From positions 1 to 15,715 of the forward strand of contig CAZJDV010000061.1 in the NCBI GenBank assembly GCA_964544865.1: a stretch of DNA of 15,715 bases, read 5' to 3'. This document shows, in pieces, positions 1-7,475 of the stretch; the first letter of the stretch is position 1; each line of letters begins with the position of its first letter. A program made the position numbers and the translations under genes. This DNA is from CAZJDV01 sp964544865 (GTDB taxonomy: Bacteria > Chloroflexota > Dehalococcoidia > Lucifugimonadales > CAJWER01). The notes under the pieces are model-generated. The model worked only from the letters and a program-made list of their open reading frames with translations, ran no database searches and was not told the origin of the DNA.

Positions 1-957
1 GAGCTGAGGGACGCATTGACCGAGTGCGTCGCCGCCAGCTCTCAAGCGATACTGTTCCTCAACCGCCGTGGCTCGTCGTCTCACGTCCAGTGCCGTACCT
101 GCGGCCTTGCCCTGCGGTGCCAGAGTTGCGATGTCGCGATGGCCTACCATCGCGACATCGATCGGCTGCAGTGCCACTACTGCGGGAACCGGCGCATCCC
201 GCCTCCGAGCTGCCCTGGCTGTTTGCGCTACGGCATGGCCTATCATGGCATCGGTACGAAGACCGTGGTGGACGAGGTTGTCAAACTCCTGCCCGGGACG
301 AGCGTCATGAGATGGGACAGGGACGCCGTCACCAATGCCCGCGCCCATCAGGAGTTGCTCGACCTGTTCAGGTCGGAGAAGGCCCAGGTCCTTGTGGGGA
401 CGCAGATGATCGCCAAGGGCCTGCACTTTCCGTCGGTCACACTGGTCGGCGTGGTGCTCGCGGACGTTGGCCTGGGCGTGCCTGACTTCCGGTCGGGCGA
501 GCGCACATTCCAACTGCTCTACCAGGTCGCCGGCAGGTCCGGCAGAGGAGCGGCGGCCGGACGGGTGATCGTACAGACATACCAGCCTGGCAACTACGCC
601 ATCCAGGCCGCGGCCTCCCAGGACTACCGGCTCTTCTACGACCAGGAGATCGACCACCGCAGAGAGCACCGGAACCCGCCATTCAGCAGGTTGGCCAGGC
701 TGTCGTACAGCCATGTCAACGGAGCCAGATGCGAGCGGGAGGCACAGCGGCTCTACGGCCTCTTGAGCGGCGAGCAGGCGTCGTGGGGACTCTCCGACGT
801 CGAGATCCTCGGACCGACCCCGGCCCATCCCGCGCGGGTAAGAGGACACTACCGGTGGCAACTGGTGCTGCGAGGGGCCGATCCACGGGTACTGCTCGAC
901 AAGGTCACGATACCGCACGGATGGAACGTGGACATCGACCCGGTGGGATTGGGCTAG
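1..957 (+). CDS. priA: Primosomal protein N' (PriA helicase), C-terminal part; 5' end outside window
   Basis: PriA is the 3'-to-5' DNA helicase that reloads the replisome at stalled or collapsed forks. The reading frame is open from base 1, so the N-terminal DNA-binding part and Walker A/B motifs lie upstream of the window. What remains, about 318 residues, starts just before the zinc-binding insert. Eight cysteines in four CxxC pairs (CRTC, CQSC, CHYC, CPGC) would hold two zinc ions. The C-terminal helicase motifs follow: GTQMIAKG, then ADVGLGVPDFRSGERTFQLL, then QVAGRSGRG, whose arginines sit in motif VI. The PriA C-terminal domain ends at the TAG stop. These motifs are diagnostic of PriA, and no frameshift is seen. 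It is followed by about 70 bases before the next predicted promoter, so it is probably not cotranscribed with the dehydrogenase downstream. Confidence 0.95.
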   Translation, partial: ELRDALTECVAASSQAILFLNRRGSSSHVQCRTCGLALRCQSCDVAMAYHRDIDRLQCHYCGNRRIPPPSCPGCLRYGMAYHGIGTKTVVDEVVKLLPGTSVMRWDRDAVTNARAHQELLDLFRSEKAQVLVGTQMIAKGLHFPSVTLVGVVLADVGLGVPDFRSGERTFQLLYQVAGRSGRGAAAGRVIVQTYQPGNYAIQAAASQDYRLFYDQEIDHRREHRNPPFSRLARLSYSHVNGARCEREAQRLYGLLSGEQASWGLSDVEILGPTPAHPARVRGHYRWQLVLRGADPRVLLDKVTIPHGWNVDIDPVGLG

Positions 958-1020
958 TGCTAGTGCAGCGGTCTGTTCCCACGGCCCTATTTTCCAAGGC
1001 CGCATGGGCTACTGTCCACC

Positions 1021-1039
1021 ATCGTGTTTTTGACACGAT
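1021..1039. promoter_or_regulatory. Inverted repeat over the -35 box, possible operator
   Basis: A perfect 7-bp inverted repeat, ATCGTGT-TTTTG-ACACGAT, has a 5-base spacer and overlaps the -35 hexamer at 1030-1035. A bound repressor here would block RNA polymerase. No regulator gene adjoins it, so the binding factor is unknown. A short hairpin arising by chance cannot be excluded. Confidence 0.35.
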
Positions 1040-1058
1040 CGCCGCCCTGCCATAGAAT
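1030..1058 (+). promoter_or_regulatory. Sigma-70 type promoter for the hydroxyacid dehydrogenase
   Basis: TTGACA at 1030-1035 is a perfect -35 box. A 17-base spacer separates it from TAGAAT at 1053-1058, which matches five of six -10 positions. Transcription would start near 1065, leaving a leader of about 100 bases before the ATG at 1166. No convincing riboswitch fold was seen in that leader. Confidence 0.75.
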
Positions 1059-1165
1059 AGCGCTCGGCGCGAACCAAGCCCGCCGTGGGGTGCGCTCGGA
1101 ACGCCCGCTCCCGTCTCCGTGCTCTTGGCGGTTAGTCCTGAATACTTACTCGTCCTGGAGGGGAA

Positions 1166-2170
1166 ATGTCTGATTTCAAGTACACGGTTTACAGGATAGG
1201 AGTGCATGCCCGTGATCTCCTGGAGCCCGAAAAGGTCGAGCTGGAGCGGGTGGGCGCCCAGCAGGTGGTGCTCCCGCGCATAGAGGACCAGGAGGAGCTC
1301 ATCGAAAAGGCCGGGGATGCCGACGGGCTCATCATCGTGGACTCCCCCGTCCCCCGACGCGTCATGGAGGCCATTCCCAGGCTCAAGGTTGTGCTAAGGA
1401 CCGGTGTCGGTGTGGACGTGATCGACGTAGATGCGGCAACGGACCTTGGAATAGCCGTGGTATGCGTGCCCGACCTGTGGATACGCGAGGTCGCCAATCA
1501 TGCGATGGCGCTGCTGCTGGCGTGCAATCGCCGGCTGTTTCTGCTGGACTCCTCCGTTCGCTCGGGAGATTGGCTGCCGATAATCCCTCCGCCGGTGGGC
1601 AGTGTGCACGGGGAGACCCTTGGCATCGTCGGGCTGGGCAGGATCGGGCGCGCGCTGTCTAGTCGCGCCGCCGCCTTCGAGCTTGATGTCATAGCTTACG
1701 ATCCCTATCTGCCGGCCGAGGCGTTCAAGGACGCCGGCGTGGAGTCGGTCTCTTTCGACGATCTGCTGCGCCGCTCGGACTACATCTCCCTTCACAGCCC
1801 GAAGACCGACGAGACCGCGCACCTTCTCGACGAAGGCGCCCTGAGGCGTATGAAACCCACGGCCTACCTGATAAACACCTCGCGCGGGCCACTCGTCGAC
1901 CAGGCGGCGCTGGTGCGGGCGCTGCGCGAAGGCTGGATAGCAGGCGCCGCGCTGGACGTGCTGGAGAAGGAGCCGCCCGAGTCGAGCGAACCCCTGCTAA
2001 AGATGAAAAACGTGATCCTGACCCCCCACTCCTCCTACTACTCGGACGCCGCCATCGAGCAGCTTCCCGTGCGCTGTGGACAGGAGGTCGCCCGCGTGCT
2101 GACAGGCCGCATGCCGAAGAACCTTTTTAATCCAAAGGTACTCGATCAGCTCCTGCTAAAGACGGACTGA
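1166..2170 (+). CDS. D-isomer-specific 2-hydroxyacid dehydrogenase, CtBP/SerA-like
   Basis: Predicted NAD(H)-dependent oxidoreductase that interconverts a D-2-hydroxy acid and its 2-keto acid in the cytoplasm. The 334 residues match the usual length for the family without a C-terminal regulatory ACT domain. The N-terminal half of the catalytic domain contains RTGVGVDVIDVDAATDLGI (78-96). The Rossmann motif is GLGRIG (156-161), with D179 at the end of the second strand likely binding the NAD ribose. The catalytic triad is Arg240 (NTSRGPLVD), Glu269 (EKEPPE) and His288 (LTPHSS). The wording around the motifs is closest to the CtBP-like group within the superfamily, but the substrate cannot be read from sequence. 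The ATG is supported by GGAGGGG at 1157-1163. The gene stands alone, with its own promoter upstream and a hairpin right after the stop. Confidence 0.9.
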   Translation: MSDFKYTVYRIGVHARDLLEPEKVELERVGAQQVVLPRIEDQEELIEKAGDADGLIIVDSPVPRRVMEAIPRLKVVLRTGVGVDVIDVDAATDLGIAVVCVPDLWIREVANHAMALLLACNRRLFLLDSSVRSGDWLPIIPPPVGSVHGETLGIVGLGRIGRALSSRAAAFELDVIAYDPYLPAEAFKDAGVESVSFDDLLRRSDYISLHSPKTDETAHLLDEGALRRMKPTAYLINTSRGPLVDQAALVRALREGWIAGAALDVLEKEPPESSEPLLKMKNVILTPHSSYYSDAAIEQLPVRCGQEVARVLTGRMPKNLFNPKVLDQLLLKTD

Positions 2171-2202
2171 CGCGGGCGGCGGGGCCGCCACGCCGCCACG
2201 CG
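2171..2202 (+). terminator. GC-rich hairpin right after the dehydrogenase stop, possible terminator
   Basis: Directly after the TGA, GGCGGCG (2175-2181) pairs perfectly with CGCCGCC (2191-2197) over a 9-base loop. An outer CGCG/CGCG (2171-2174 and 2199-2202) extends the stem past one bulged A. That gives 11 base pairs, nearly all G-C. No T-run follows, so it is not a classic intrinsic terminator. It could pause polymerase or protect the 3' end of the mRNA. Confidence 0.45.
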
Positions 2203-2285
2203 TACACACTGCTGGTAGGCCAATCGCCCTGCCGGGTCCGAACCGCCGGTCTCTCGATTACGGCTTTCTGACCTTGCAACGGGGT

Positions 2286-2369
2286 GCTTCGATAAGCTCA
2301 GCACGAACGGACACTTTCTCCGCTCGCCGCTTCGATCAACCCGCCGCAGGCTCGGAGTTTGCCGAACGG
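2286..2369. repeat. Two related repeat-like segments in the intergenic region
   Basis: This lies in the 306-base stretch between the dehydrogenase and marR. Segment one (2286-2310) begins GCTTCGATAAGCTCAGCACG and ends CGAACGG. Segment two (2329-2369) also begins GCTTCGATCAA, carries GGCTCGGAG and ends GCCGAACGG. They share both ends but differ in the middle. From memory, sequences of the form CTTCGACAAGCTCAG...GAACGG recur in intergenic DNA of many bacterial genomes, so this is probably a dispersed non-coding repeat. One window cannot prove dispersal. The rest of 2203-2417 shows no gene. Confidence 0.4.
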
Positions 2370-2417
2370 TCTAGCCGGTAAGAGACCACCGAAAAACCCC
2401 GACCATGTCAACATCCC

Positions 2418-2446
2418 TTGACCGAAACATTTCGTGGTGGTAGTAT
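2418..2446 (+). promoter_or_regulatory. Sigma-70 type promoter of the marR-ABC operon
   Basis: TTGACC at 2418-2423 and TAGTAT at 2441-2446 are separated by 17 bases, and each matches five of six consensus positions. Transcription would begin near 2453, giving a leader of about 25 bases before marR. The location directly upstream of a regulator gene fits an autoregulated operon. Confidence 0.7.
2423..2434. promoter_or_regulatory. Small palindrome in the promoter spacer, candidate MarR operator
   Basis: CGAAA-CA-TTTCG is a perfect 5-bp inverted repeat with a 2-base centre, lying between the -35 and -10 boxes. MarR dimers usually bind short palindromes that overlap their own promoter, so this is the best operator candidate for the adjacent regulator. 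It is short, so the assignment is inference. Confidence 0.35.
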
Positions 2447-2476
2447 AGTTTGACTTGCTAGAACATTGTGAGGCTA

Positions 2477-3004
2477 ATGACTGATTACAGAGATGTGCTG
2501 GTTGAGCGGCTGATAGATCACATGGAGCGGATGCAGACTGGGATGCGCTCGCGCGCTCCGGTGGCATGGTCCGACGTGGAGCTGACTATGCCCCAGGTCC
2601 GGACCATGAATTTCCTCAGCCACGAGCCCAAGCGGATGGGTGACATATCGACCTATCTGGGCCGCGGCATGCCGTCAGCGACGAGCATGGTCGACAGGCT
2701 GGTCGGCAAGGGGCTGGTCGAGCGCATCGAGGACTCCTCGGACCGCCGGGTCGTGGCCTGCCGCCTTACGCCCCAGGGCAAAGAGCGCGTGGAGAGGTTC
2801 TGGCGGCTCGGGCGCATAAGGATCGCGACGCTGGCCGACAAGCTGTCCCTGGAGGAGTTGGAGACCGTCGTGCCGGCAATGGAGATTCTTTCCGAGGCGG
2901 TGCACAGGGACGCAATCGCGACCTCCGATGAAAACCCGGCTGAAGAGGGCACCGACCCTCAGCTGCGGGAGCCTGCCGTGGTGGCGGAGCCACATATAGG
3001 TTAA
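2477..3004 (+). CDS. MarR-family transcriptional regulator
   Basis: Winged helix-turn-helix DNA-binding protein of 175 residues, predicted to repress the operon it heads. The winged-helix domain spans about residues 35-103. It has a helix-turn-helix with the recognition helix near 65-78 (PSATSMVDRLVGKGLV), followed by the typical MarR beta-wing, DSSDRRVVACRLTPQGKE (86-103). Helices on either side would form the dimer interface. ATG 2477 is preferred because GTGAGG at 2468-2473 lies just upstream, although the spacing is short. A GTG at 2468 would add three residues but has no visible Shine-Dalgarno sequence. The stop is 13 bases from the first ABC gene, so the three genes form one operon. By analogy with MarR-regulated exporters, a ligand that is also a transport substrate may release repression; that is inference. 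Confidence 0.9.
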   Translation: MTDYRDVLVERLIDHMERMQTGMRSRAPVAWSDVELTMPQVRTMNFLSHEPKRMGDISTYLGRGMPSATSMVDRLVGKGLVERIEDSSDRRVVACRLTPQGKERVERFWRLGRIRIATLADKLSLEELETVVPAMEILSEAVHRDAIATSDENPAEEGTDPQLREPAVVAEPHIG

Positions 3005-3017
3005 GGGGTAGCAGTTA

Positions 3018-4790
3018 ATGAGAATATTGATGCGTCTGACGAAGTATGCCTGGGGGCACAAGTGGTACCTGATCGGTGCGTATGTGGCGATGATGGGATC
3101 CACCATCTCGGCCATGGTGATACCCCGGATGCTCGGCACCGCCATCGACGAAGCGCTTGCCAGTGGCCTCGAAAGCAAACTCCTGATCCTGGCGGGGATC
3201 ATTCTGGTTTTCAGCGTGCTCAAAGGCGCATTTTCCTATGCACAGAGGTATCTCTCCGAGGCCGTCTCCCAGAAATCAGCCTACGATCTGAGGAACGACT
3301 TCTTCAAGAAGTTGCAGAGGCTCAGCTTTGGGTTCCACGACCGCCAGCAGACCGGGAACCTGATGTCCAAGGCGACGGCCGACGTGGAGGCCGTGCGGAT
3401 GTTCATGAGCATGGGCCTCATCCGCGGCTTTTCGATCTTCGTCATGGTCGGGTTGGTGGCGGCCCTCATGGCGGTTACCAACTGGCGCCTTGCGCTGATC
3501 AGCATGTCCTTCGTGCCGGTGATAATGTGGCGGGCGATGTACATGTCGGGCAGGCTGCGTCCCACCTGGATGCAGGTGCAGGCCGAGACGGGCAACCTGA
3601 CGACCGTGCTGCAGGAAAACCTGGCCGGCATTAAGGTCGTCAAGGCCTTCGGTGCGAAAGACCTGGAGATCGACAAGTTCGAGAAGAGGGCGAGCGCGGT
3701 GGCCAGGCTCACGTATTCGGCGACCAGGCTGTTCGCATCCCAGGGCTCTCTTATGACGTTCATTTTTACCCTCGGCACCGCCGCGATACTGCTGTTCGGA
3801 GGCAGGGAGATAATCGCGGGCCGCATGACGGTTGGCGATCTGGGGGCTTTCATCTTATTGATGGGTCTCATGGGGATGCCCATTCGTATGAGTGGCTGGA
3901 TGGTGAGTACGTTCGCCCGGGCGATATCCGCGGGGCAACGCCTCTACGACGTGCTGGACGCCGAGTCGCCCGTCCAGGAGAAGCCGGACGCCCGTCCTCT
4001 GCCCAGGGTGGAAGGGCGGATCAAATTCGCGGACGTATCGGTCAGCTACGATTCTGCGCAAACGGCAGTGCAGGGCATAGACTTCGAGGTCGAACCGGGG
4101 CAGATGGTCGCGCTTCTTGGTGGACCGGGATCGGGAAAGAGCACGGTCGCCCACGTGGTTCCTAGGTTCTACGACGTGTCTACAGGCGCGATCTCAATCG
4201 ATGGGACCGACGTGCGGGACGTCACACTCGCCTCTCTGCGGAAGAATGTGGGGATCGTGCTTCAGGACGTGTTCGTGTTCGCCGCGTCGCTGAGAGACAA
4301 CATCGCATACGGGCTCGACGATGTGGACATTGAGGACGTGGTGCGGGCCGCGAAGGTTGCGCAGCTCCATGAGTTCATCGAGGGCCTGCCGGGCGGCTAC
4401 GATTCCTGGGTAGGGGAAAGGGGGATCACGCTGTCCGGCGGGCAGCGCCAGAGGCTGGCCATCGCGCGGACGATCCTAATCGACCCGCCCATACTCATAC
4501 TGGACGACTCCACGTCCAGCGTGGACATGAGCACGGAATACCTGATACAGCAGGCGCTAAGTGAGGTCGTGAAGGGCCGCACAACCTTCGTCATCGCTCA
4601 CCGCCTCTCGACGGTCCGCAAGGCGGACCTCATCCTGGTGCTCGAGGACGGCGAGATAGTCGAGCGCGGCAGTCACGGCGAGCTACTCGAGCGCGACGGA
4701 TTCTATCGAAAGATTTACGATATGCAGCTCCGTCCACAGGAGGCAGACCACGCTCCGAGTCCAGTGCCCGCCGGCGGAGGTGATTCATAA
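3018..4790 (+). CDS. ABC exporter half-transporter with degenerate ATP site (LmrC/BmrC/MdlA-like)
   Basis: Type IV (exporter fold) ABC half-transporter of 590 residues, with the transmembrane domain fused to the nucleotide-binding domain. Six membrane helices lie near 17-38, 54-76, 132-153, 157-176, 243-261 and 274-290. The ATPase domain has Walker A GGPGSGKST (368-376), signature LSGGQ (472-476), Walker B ILILDD with Asp497 where the catalytic Glu normally sits, and H-loop His528. The Glu-to-Asp change is the mark of the non-hydrolysing member of heterodimeric exporters such as LmrCD, BmrCD and TM287/288. Its partner is the next gene, which it overlaps by one base (TAATG). AAGGGG at 3003-3008 serves as ribosome binding site. 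The last 20 residues are a short polar tail. The substrate is unknown; drug, lipid or peptide export are the usual roles. Confidence 0.92.
   Translation: MRILMRLTKYAWGHKWYLIGAYVAMMGSTISAMVIPRMLGTAIDEALASGLESKLLILAGIILVFSVLKGAFSYAQRYLSEAVSQKSAYDLRNDFFKKLQRLSFGFHDRQQTGNLMSKATADVEAVRMFMSMGLIRGFSIFVMVGLVAALMAVTNWRLALISMSFVPVIMWRAMYMSGRLRPTWMQVQAETGNLTTVLQENLAGIKVVKAFGAKDLEIDKFEKRASAVARLTYSATRLFASQGSLMTFIFTLGTAAILLFGGREIIAGRMTVGDLGAFILLMGLMGMPIRMSGWMVSTFARAISAGQRLYDVLDAESPVQEKPDARPLPRVEGRIKFADVSVSYDSAQTAVQGIDFEVEPGQMVALLGGPGSGKSTVAHVVPRFYDVSTGAISIDGTDVRDVTLASLRKNVGIVLQDVFVFAASLRDNIAYGLDDVDIEDVVRAAKVAQLHEFIEGLPGGYDSWVGERGITLSGGQRQRLAIARTILIDPPILILDDSTSSVDMSTEYLIQQALSEVVKGRTTFVIAHRLSTVRKADLILVLEDGEIVERGSHGELLERDGFYRKIYDMQLRPQEADHAPSPVPAGGGDS
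4776..4784 (+). promoter_or_regulatory. Near-perfect ribosome binding site of the second ABC gene
   Basis: GGAGGTGAT matches the anti-Shine-Dalgarno complement along its whole length and lies inside the 3' end of the upstream gene. Its core ends 9 bases before ATG 4790. Together with the TAATG overlap, it sets the start codon and suggests coupled, strong translation of the second subunit. Confidence 0.8.
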
Positions 4791-7042
4791 TGATGCACGG
4801 AGGCGGCGGCGGATTCGACGGCGGCGGATGGATGCGTGGCGGCTCTCGGGGAGGCTTCGGCCGCGGCATGGCCGGGCGCACGGGCCTGGACCAGGAAGAC
4901 GACGAGGACGGGCAGCTTTACGACCACCAGGTGGTGGTGCGTCTCATGGGCTATTTACGGCCCCACTGGAAGCTGCTGCTGCTCACGATCGCCGCGATGC
5001 TCATATACACCGGTACCGTCGTGGCGCTGCCGTATCTGGTCAAGCTAGTAATCGACGACTACATCAGAAATGGCGATCTGGCGGGGCTCAATCTGGTCGT
5101 CCTCGTCTTTGCGGGGGTGGCGCTGGTCCAATATGGCAGCCAGTACGTCAACCTGCGCTCCATGTCCTATGTCGGCCAGCGGGTCCTCTACCAATTGCGG
5201 ATGGACATGTTCATACACCTTCAGCGCCTCTCGATGAGCTTCTTTGACAAGAACGAGGTCGGCAGGGTGATGTCCCGGGTCCAGAACGATGTGCAGCAGC
5301 TCCAGGAGTTCCTGTCGGTGGTTCTGGTCACCTTCGGCGACGTTCTGAGCATCGGCGGCATCGTCGTCATGATGATGGTCCTGAACTTGCAGCTCGCGCT
5401 GATCACCCTTACGGTGATCCCCCTTCTGTTCTTAATGCTTCTCGTGTGGCAAGGGTACGCGCGCAGGTCGTTTACTCGTGTGCGCAAAGCGATCGCCGTG
5501 GTGAACGCCGGACTGCAGGAAAACATCTCGGGGGTTCGCGTCGTCCAGAGCCTCAACCGGGAGAAGGCGAACATTCGCAGCTTCGACCGGGCCAACGCCG
5601 AGCACCTGGGCGCGAATCTTCAGGCCAGCCGGTTCAGCGCTGCCCTGTTCCCCGGCGTCGAGGTTCTCGGCGCCCTTGGCCTGGCGCTGGTGATCTTCTT
5701 CGGCGGGACGATGGTTCTGGACACTACTCTTGAGGTCGGCGTTCTTGTCGCGTTCGCGCTGTACATTCAGAGGTTCTTTGAACCCGTGCTCAATTTAACC
5801 ATGCAGTACGGCGCGCTTCAGAGAGCGATGGCCTCGGGCGTGCGCATCTTTAAGATAATGGACGTCGAGCCGGAAATAGTCGACAAACCGGATGCCGTTA
5901 GCCTGGACCAGGCGGCAGGCGACGTGAGGTTCGAGGGGGTTGGCTTCCACTACAATTCCAAAGAGCCGGTCTTGCATGACGTGGACCTTCAGGTCCGAGC
6001 CGGCCAGACCGTCGCCCTGGTGGGGCCGACGGGGGCGGGCAAGACCACGATCATGTCGCTGCTGATGAGGCTCTACGACGTGGTCGATGGCCGGATCACA
6101 TTGGATGGCCGCGACATACGTGACATCAGCATAAGTTCGCTCGCCATGCAGATGAGCGTCGTTCCACAGGAGCCCTATCTCTTCTCCGGCACCGTCACGG
6201 AGAACATTCGCTACAACCACACGGGCGCCACAGACGAGGACATCGAGAGAGCGGCGAAGGCGGTGGGGGCCCACGGTTTCATCAGCAGGCTGGAGGATGG
6301 CTACCAAACTGTGCTGCAAGAGCGCGGCGGCAATTTGAGCGTCGGCCAGCGGCAGCTCATTAGCTTCGCGCGGGCGCTGGTTGCGGAACCTCGAATTCTG
6401 CTGTTGGACGAGGCTACCGCCAATATCGACACCTATACCGAGATGCTGATACAGGAGGCGCTGGGCGAGCTGCTAAGGGACCGCACCGCTGTCGTCATCG
6501 CCCACCGGCTTTCCACCGTCCGAAACGCCGACCGCATCATGGTGGTCGACGACGGGCGAATCGTGGAGGAGGGCGACCATGGCGAGCTCATGGCGCTGGC
6601 CGGGCTCTACGCCCGGCTCTACTCCTATTCCACGGACGGCGTTGGCGAGGAGGGCGCCGGACTCCGCAAGCAGGCCAACGGGACCGCCTCGCCCTCCGCA
6701 CGGGGTGGCGGCAATAAATCTTCGACGGCCGAAGGCTCTTGGTCCATGACGCTCAATTCGCCCAGGGGGGCGCGGCAGGGGACGCTGGAGCTATCGGTCG
6801 TCGGCTCCTCCCTCCGCGGAACGTGGACAGGGCCCCAAGGCGCGCAGGAGTTCACCGACGGTACTGTCGAGGGGGCCAACGTCTCCTGGCGCATCGAGAT
6901 GACAGGGCCGAGGGGAAAGATGTCCATGGCCTTCGGCGGCGTTGTTGACGGCGACAAGATGACCGGAGAGGTTGAGTTCGGCCAGATGGGCAGCGGCTCG
7001 TTCGAGGCGACACGCGTGAACGGCGGGTTGGAAACCGCATAG
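4790..7042 (+). CDS. ABC exporter half-transporter, catalytic partner, with added C-terminal beta-rich domain
   Basis: Second half of the predicted heterodimeric exporter, 750 residues against about 580-620 usual for the family. Residues 1-43 are a glycine-rich, acidic-ended extension. The transmembrane domain follows, then the ATPase domain with Walker A GPTGAGKTT (412-420), signature LSVGQ (516-520), Walker B LLLDE with the catalytic Glu541, and H-loop His572. The non-canonical LSVGQ signature would face the degenerate Walker site of the upstream subunit. The canonical LSGGQ of that subunit would complete the active site here. After the ATPase ends near 620 comes a low-complexity linker. 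Residues 649-743 form a Gly/Thr/Ser-rich, beta-strand-like domain (GSWSMTLNSPRG, LRGTWTG, DGDKMTGEVEFG) with an apparent two-fold internal repeat. That tail is not part of the standard exporter and would face the cytoplasm. Confidence 0.92.
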   Translation: MMHGGGGGFDGGGWMRGGSRGGFGRGMAGRTGLDQEDDEDGQLYDHQVVVRLMGYLRPHWKLLLLTIAAMLIYTGTVVALPYLVKLVIDDYIRNGDLAGLNLVVLVFAGVALVQYGSQYVNLRSMSYVGQRVLYQLRMDMFIHLQRLSMSFFDKNEVGRVMSRVQNDVQQLQEFLSVVLVTFGDVLSIGGIVVMMMVLNLQLALITLTVIPLLFLMLLVWQGYARRSFTRVRKAIAVVNAGLQENISGVRVVQSLNREKANIRSFDRANAEHLGANLQASRFSAALFPGVEVLGALGLALVIFFGGTMVLDTTLEVGVLVAFALYIQRFFEPVLNLTMQYGALQRAMASGVRIFKIMDVEPEIVDKPDAVSLDQAAGDVRFEGVGFHYNSKEPVLHDVDLQVRAGQTVALVGPTGAGKTTIMSLLMRLYDVVDGRITLDGRDIRDISISSLAMQMSVVPQEPYLFSGTVTENIRYNHTGATDEDIERAAKAVGAHGFISRLEDGYQTVLQERGGNLSVGQRQLISFARALVAEPRILLLDEATANIDTYTEMLIQEALGELLRDRTAVVIAHRLSTVRNADRIMVVDDGRIVEEGDHGELMALAGLYARLYSYSTDGVGEEGAGLRKQANGTASPSARGGGNKSSTAEGSWSMTLNSPRGARQGTLELSVVGSSLRGTWTGPQGAQEFTDGTVEGANVSWRIEMTGPRGKMSMAFGGVVDGDKMTGEVEFGQMGSGSFEATRVNGGLETA

Positions 7043-7133
7043 CTGCCGGAATCGGGACCTAGTCCATTTCGGATCGAGTTCCTAGAGGGCACAGCCAAGC
7101 AGATGACTGCTGCGTCTCATAACCCTGGGATAA

Positions 7134-7149
7134 GGCCAGGCGACTGGCT
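7134..7149 (-). terminator. Short hairpin between convergent genes, weak terminator candidate
   Basis: GCCAG-GCGA-CTGGC at 7135-7148, plus a G-U pair, forms a compact stem five bases beyond the stop of the minus-strand gene at 7154. Read on the minus strand it is followed by TTAT, too short for a convincing U-tract. The remaining 7043-7133 between the convergent genes shows nothing else. Confidence 0.3.
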
Positions 7150-7153
7150 ATTC

Positions 7154-7444
7154 TCAGGACTTCCGCGGCCTTCCGCGGCGCTTGCCGGTCTCCAGCTTGG
7201 CCCAAAAAAAGATCTCCTCGCCGACCCGTTTTATGACAACGTCCTTGCCGGCTAGTTTGGCCGGGGCGCCGATGCGTCTTCTCACCGCCCCGATTGTCTC
7301 CCCTTCAGAGGCTGAAAGCCTGCCCGCTTGACCGGCCTTGAGCTGCTCGACAAAGCTGAGATACTCGCTCAATATTTTGGCCCGCTTTTCGACGGCCGTC
7401 TTGAGCTCTGCGTCCGGCTGCGAAACAATCTCAAACGTCGGCAT
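7154..7444 (-). CDS. Small basic protein of unknown function with AT-hook-like C-terminus
   Basis: A 96-residue protein beginning MPTFEIVSQP. The first half is mostly helical and charged. The middle, GRLSASEGETIGAVRRRIG, leads into AKLAGKDVVIKRVGEEIFFW, which reads as two short strands. The last residues, KRRGRPRKS, contain the RGRP core of an AT-hook, a minor-groove DNA-binding element. I recall similar small proteins from environmental Chloroflexota but know of no assigned function. The start is secure: the minus strand reads AGGAG seven bases before the ATG. An in-frame upstream extension to about 7852 is possible but would overlap the GNAT gene and is rejected. It lies 31 bases downstream of the GNAT gene and is probably cotranscribed with it. 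A nucleic-acid-binding role is inference from the tail alone. Confidence 0.75.
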   Translation of the reverse strand: MPTFEIVSQPDAELKTAVEKRAKILSEYLSFVEQLKAGQAGRLSASEGETIGAVRRRIGAPAKLAGKDVVIKRVGEEIFFWAKLETGKRRGRPRKS

Positions 7445-7475
7445 CAATATCTCCTGAATTAAACGTCTGAGGACA

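Noticed and set aside
982..1002. CGGCC/GGCCG stem after priA as a terminator
   Set aside because: Only five base pairs with an 11-base loop and no following T-run.
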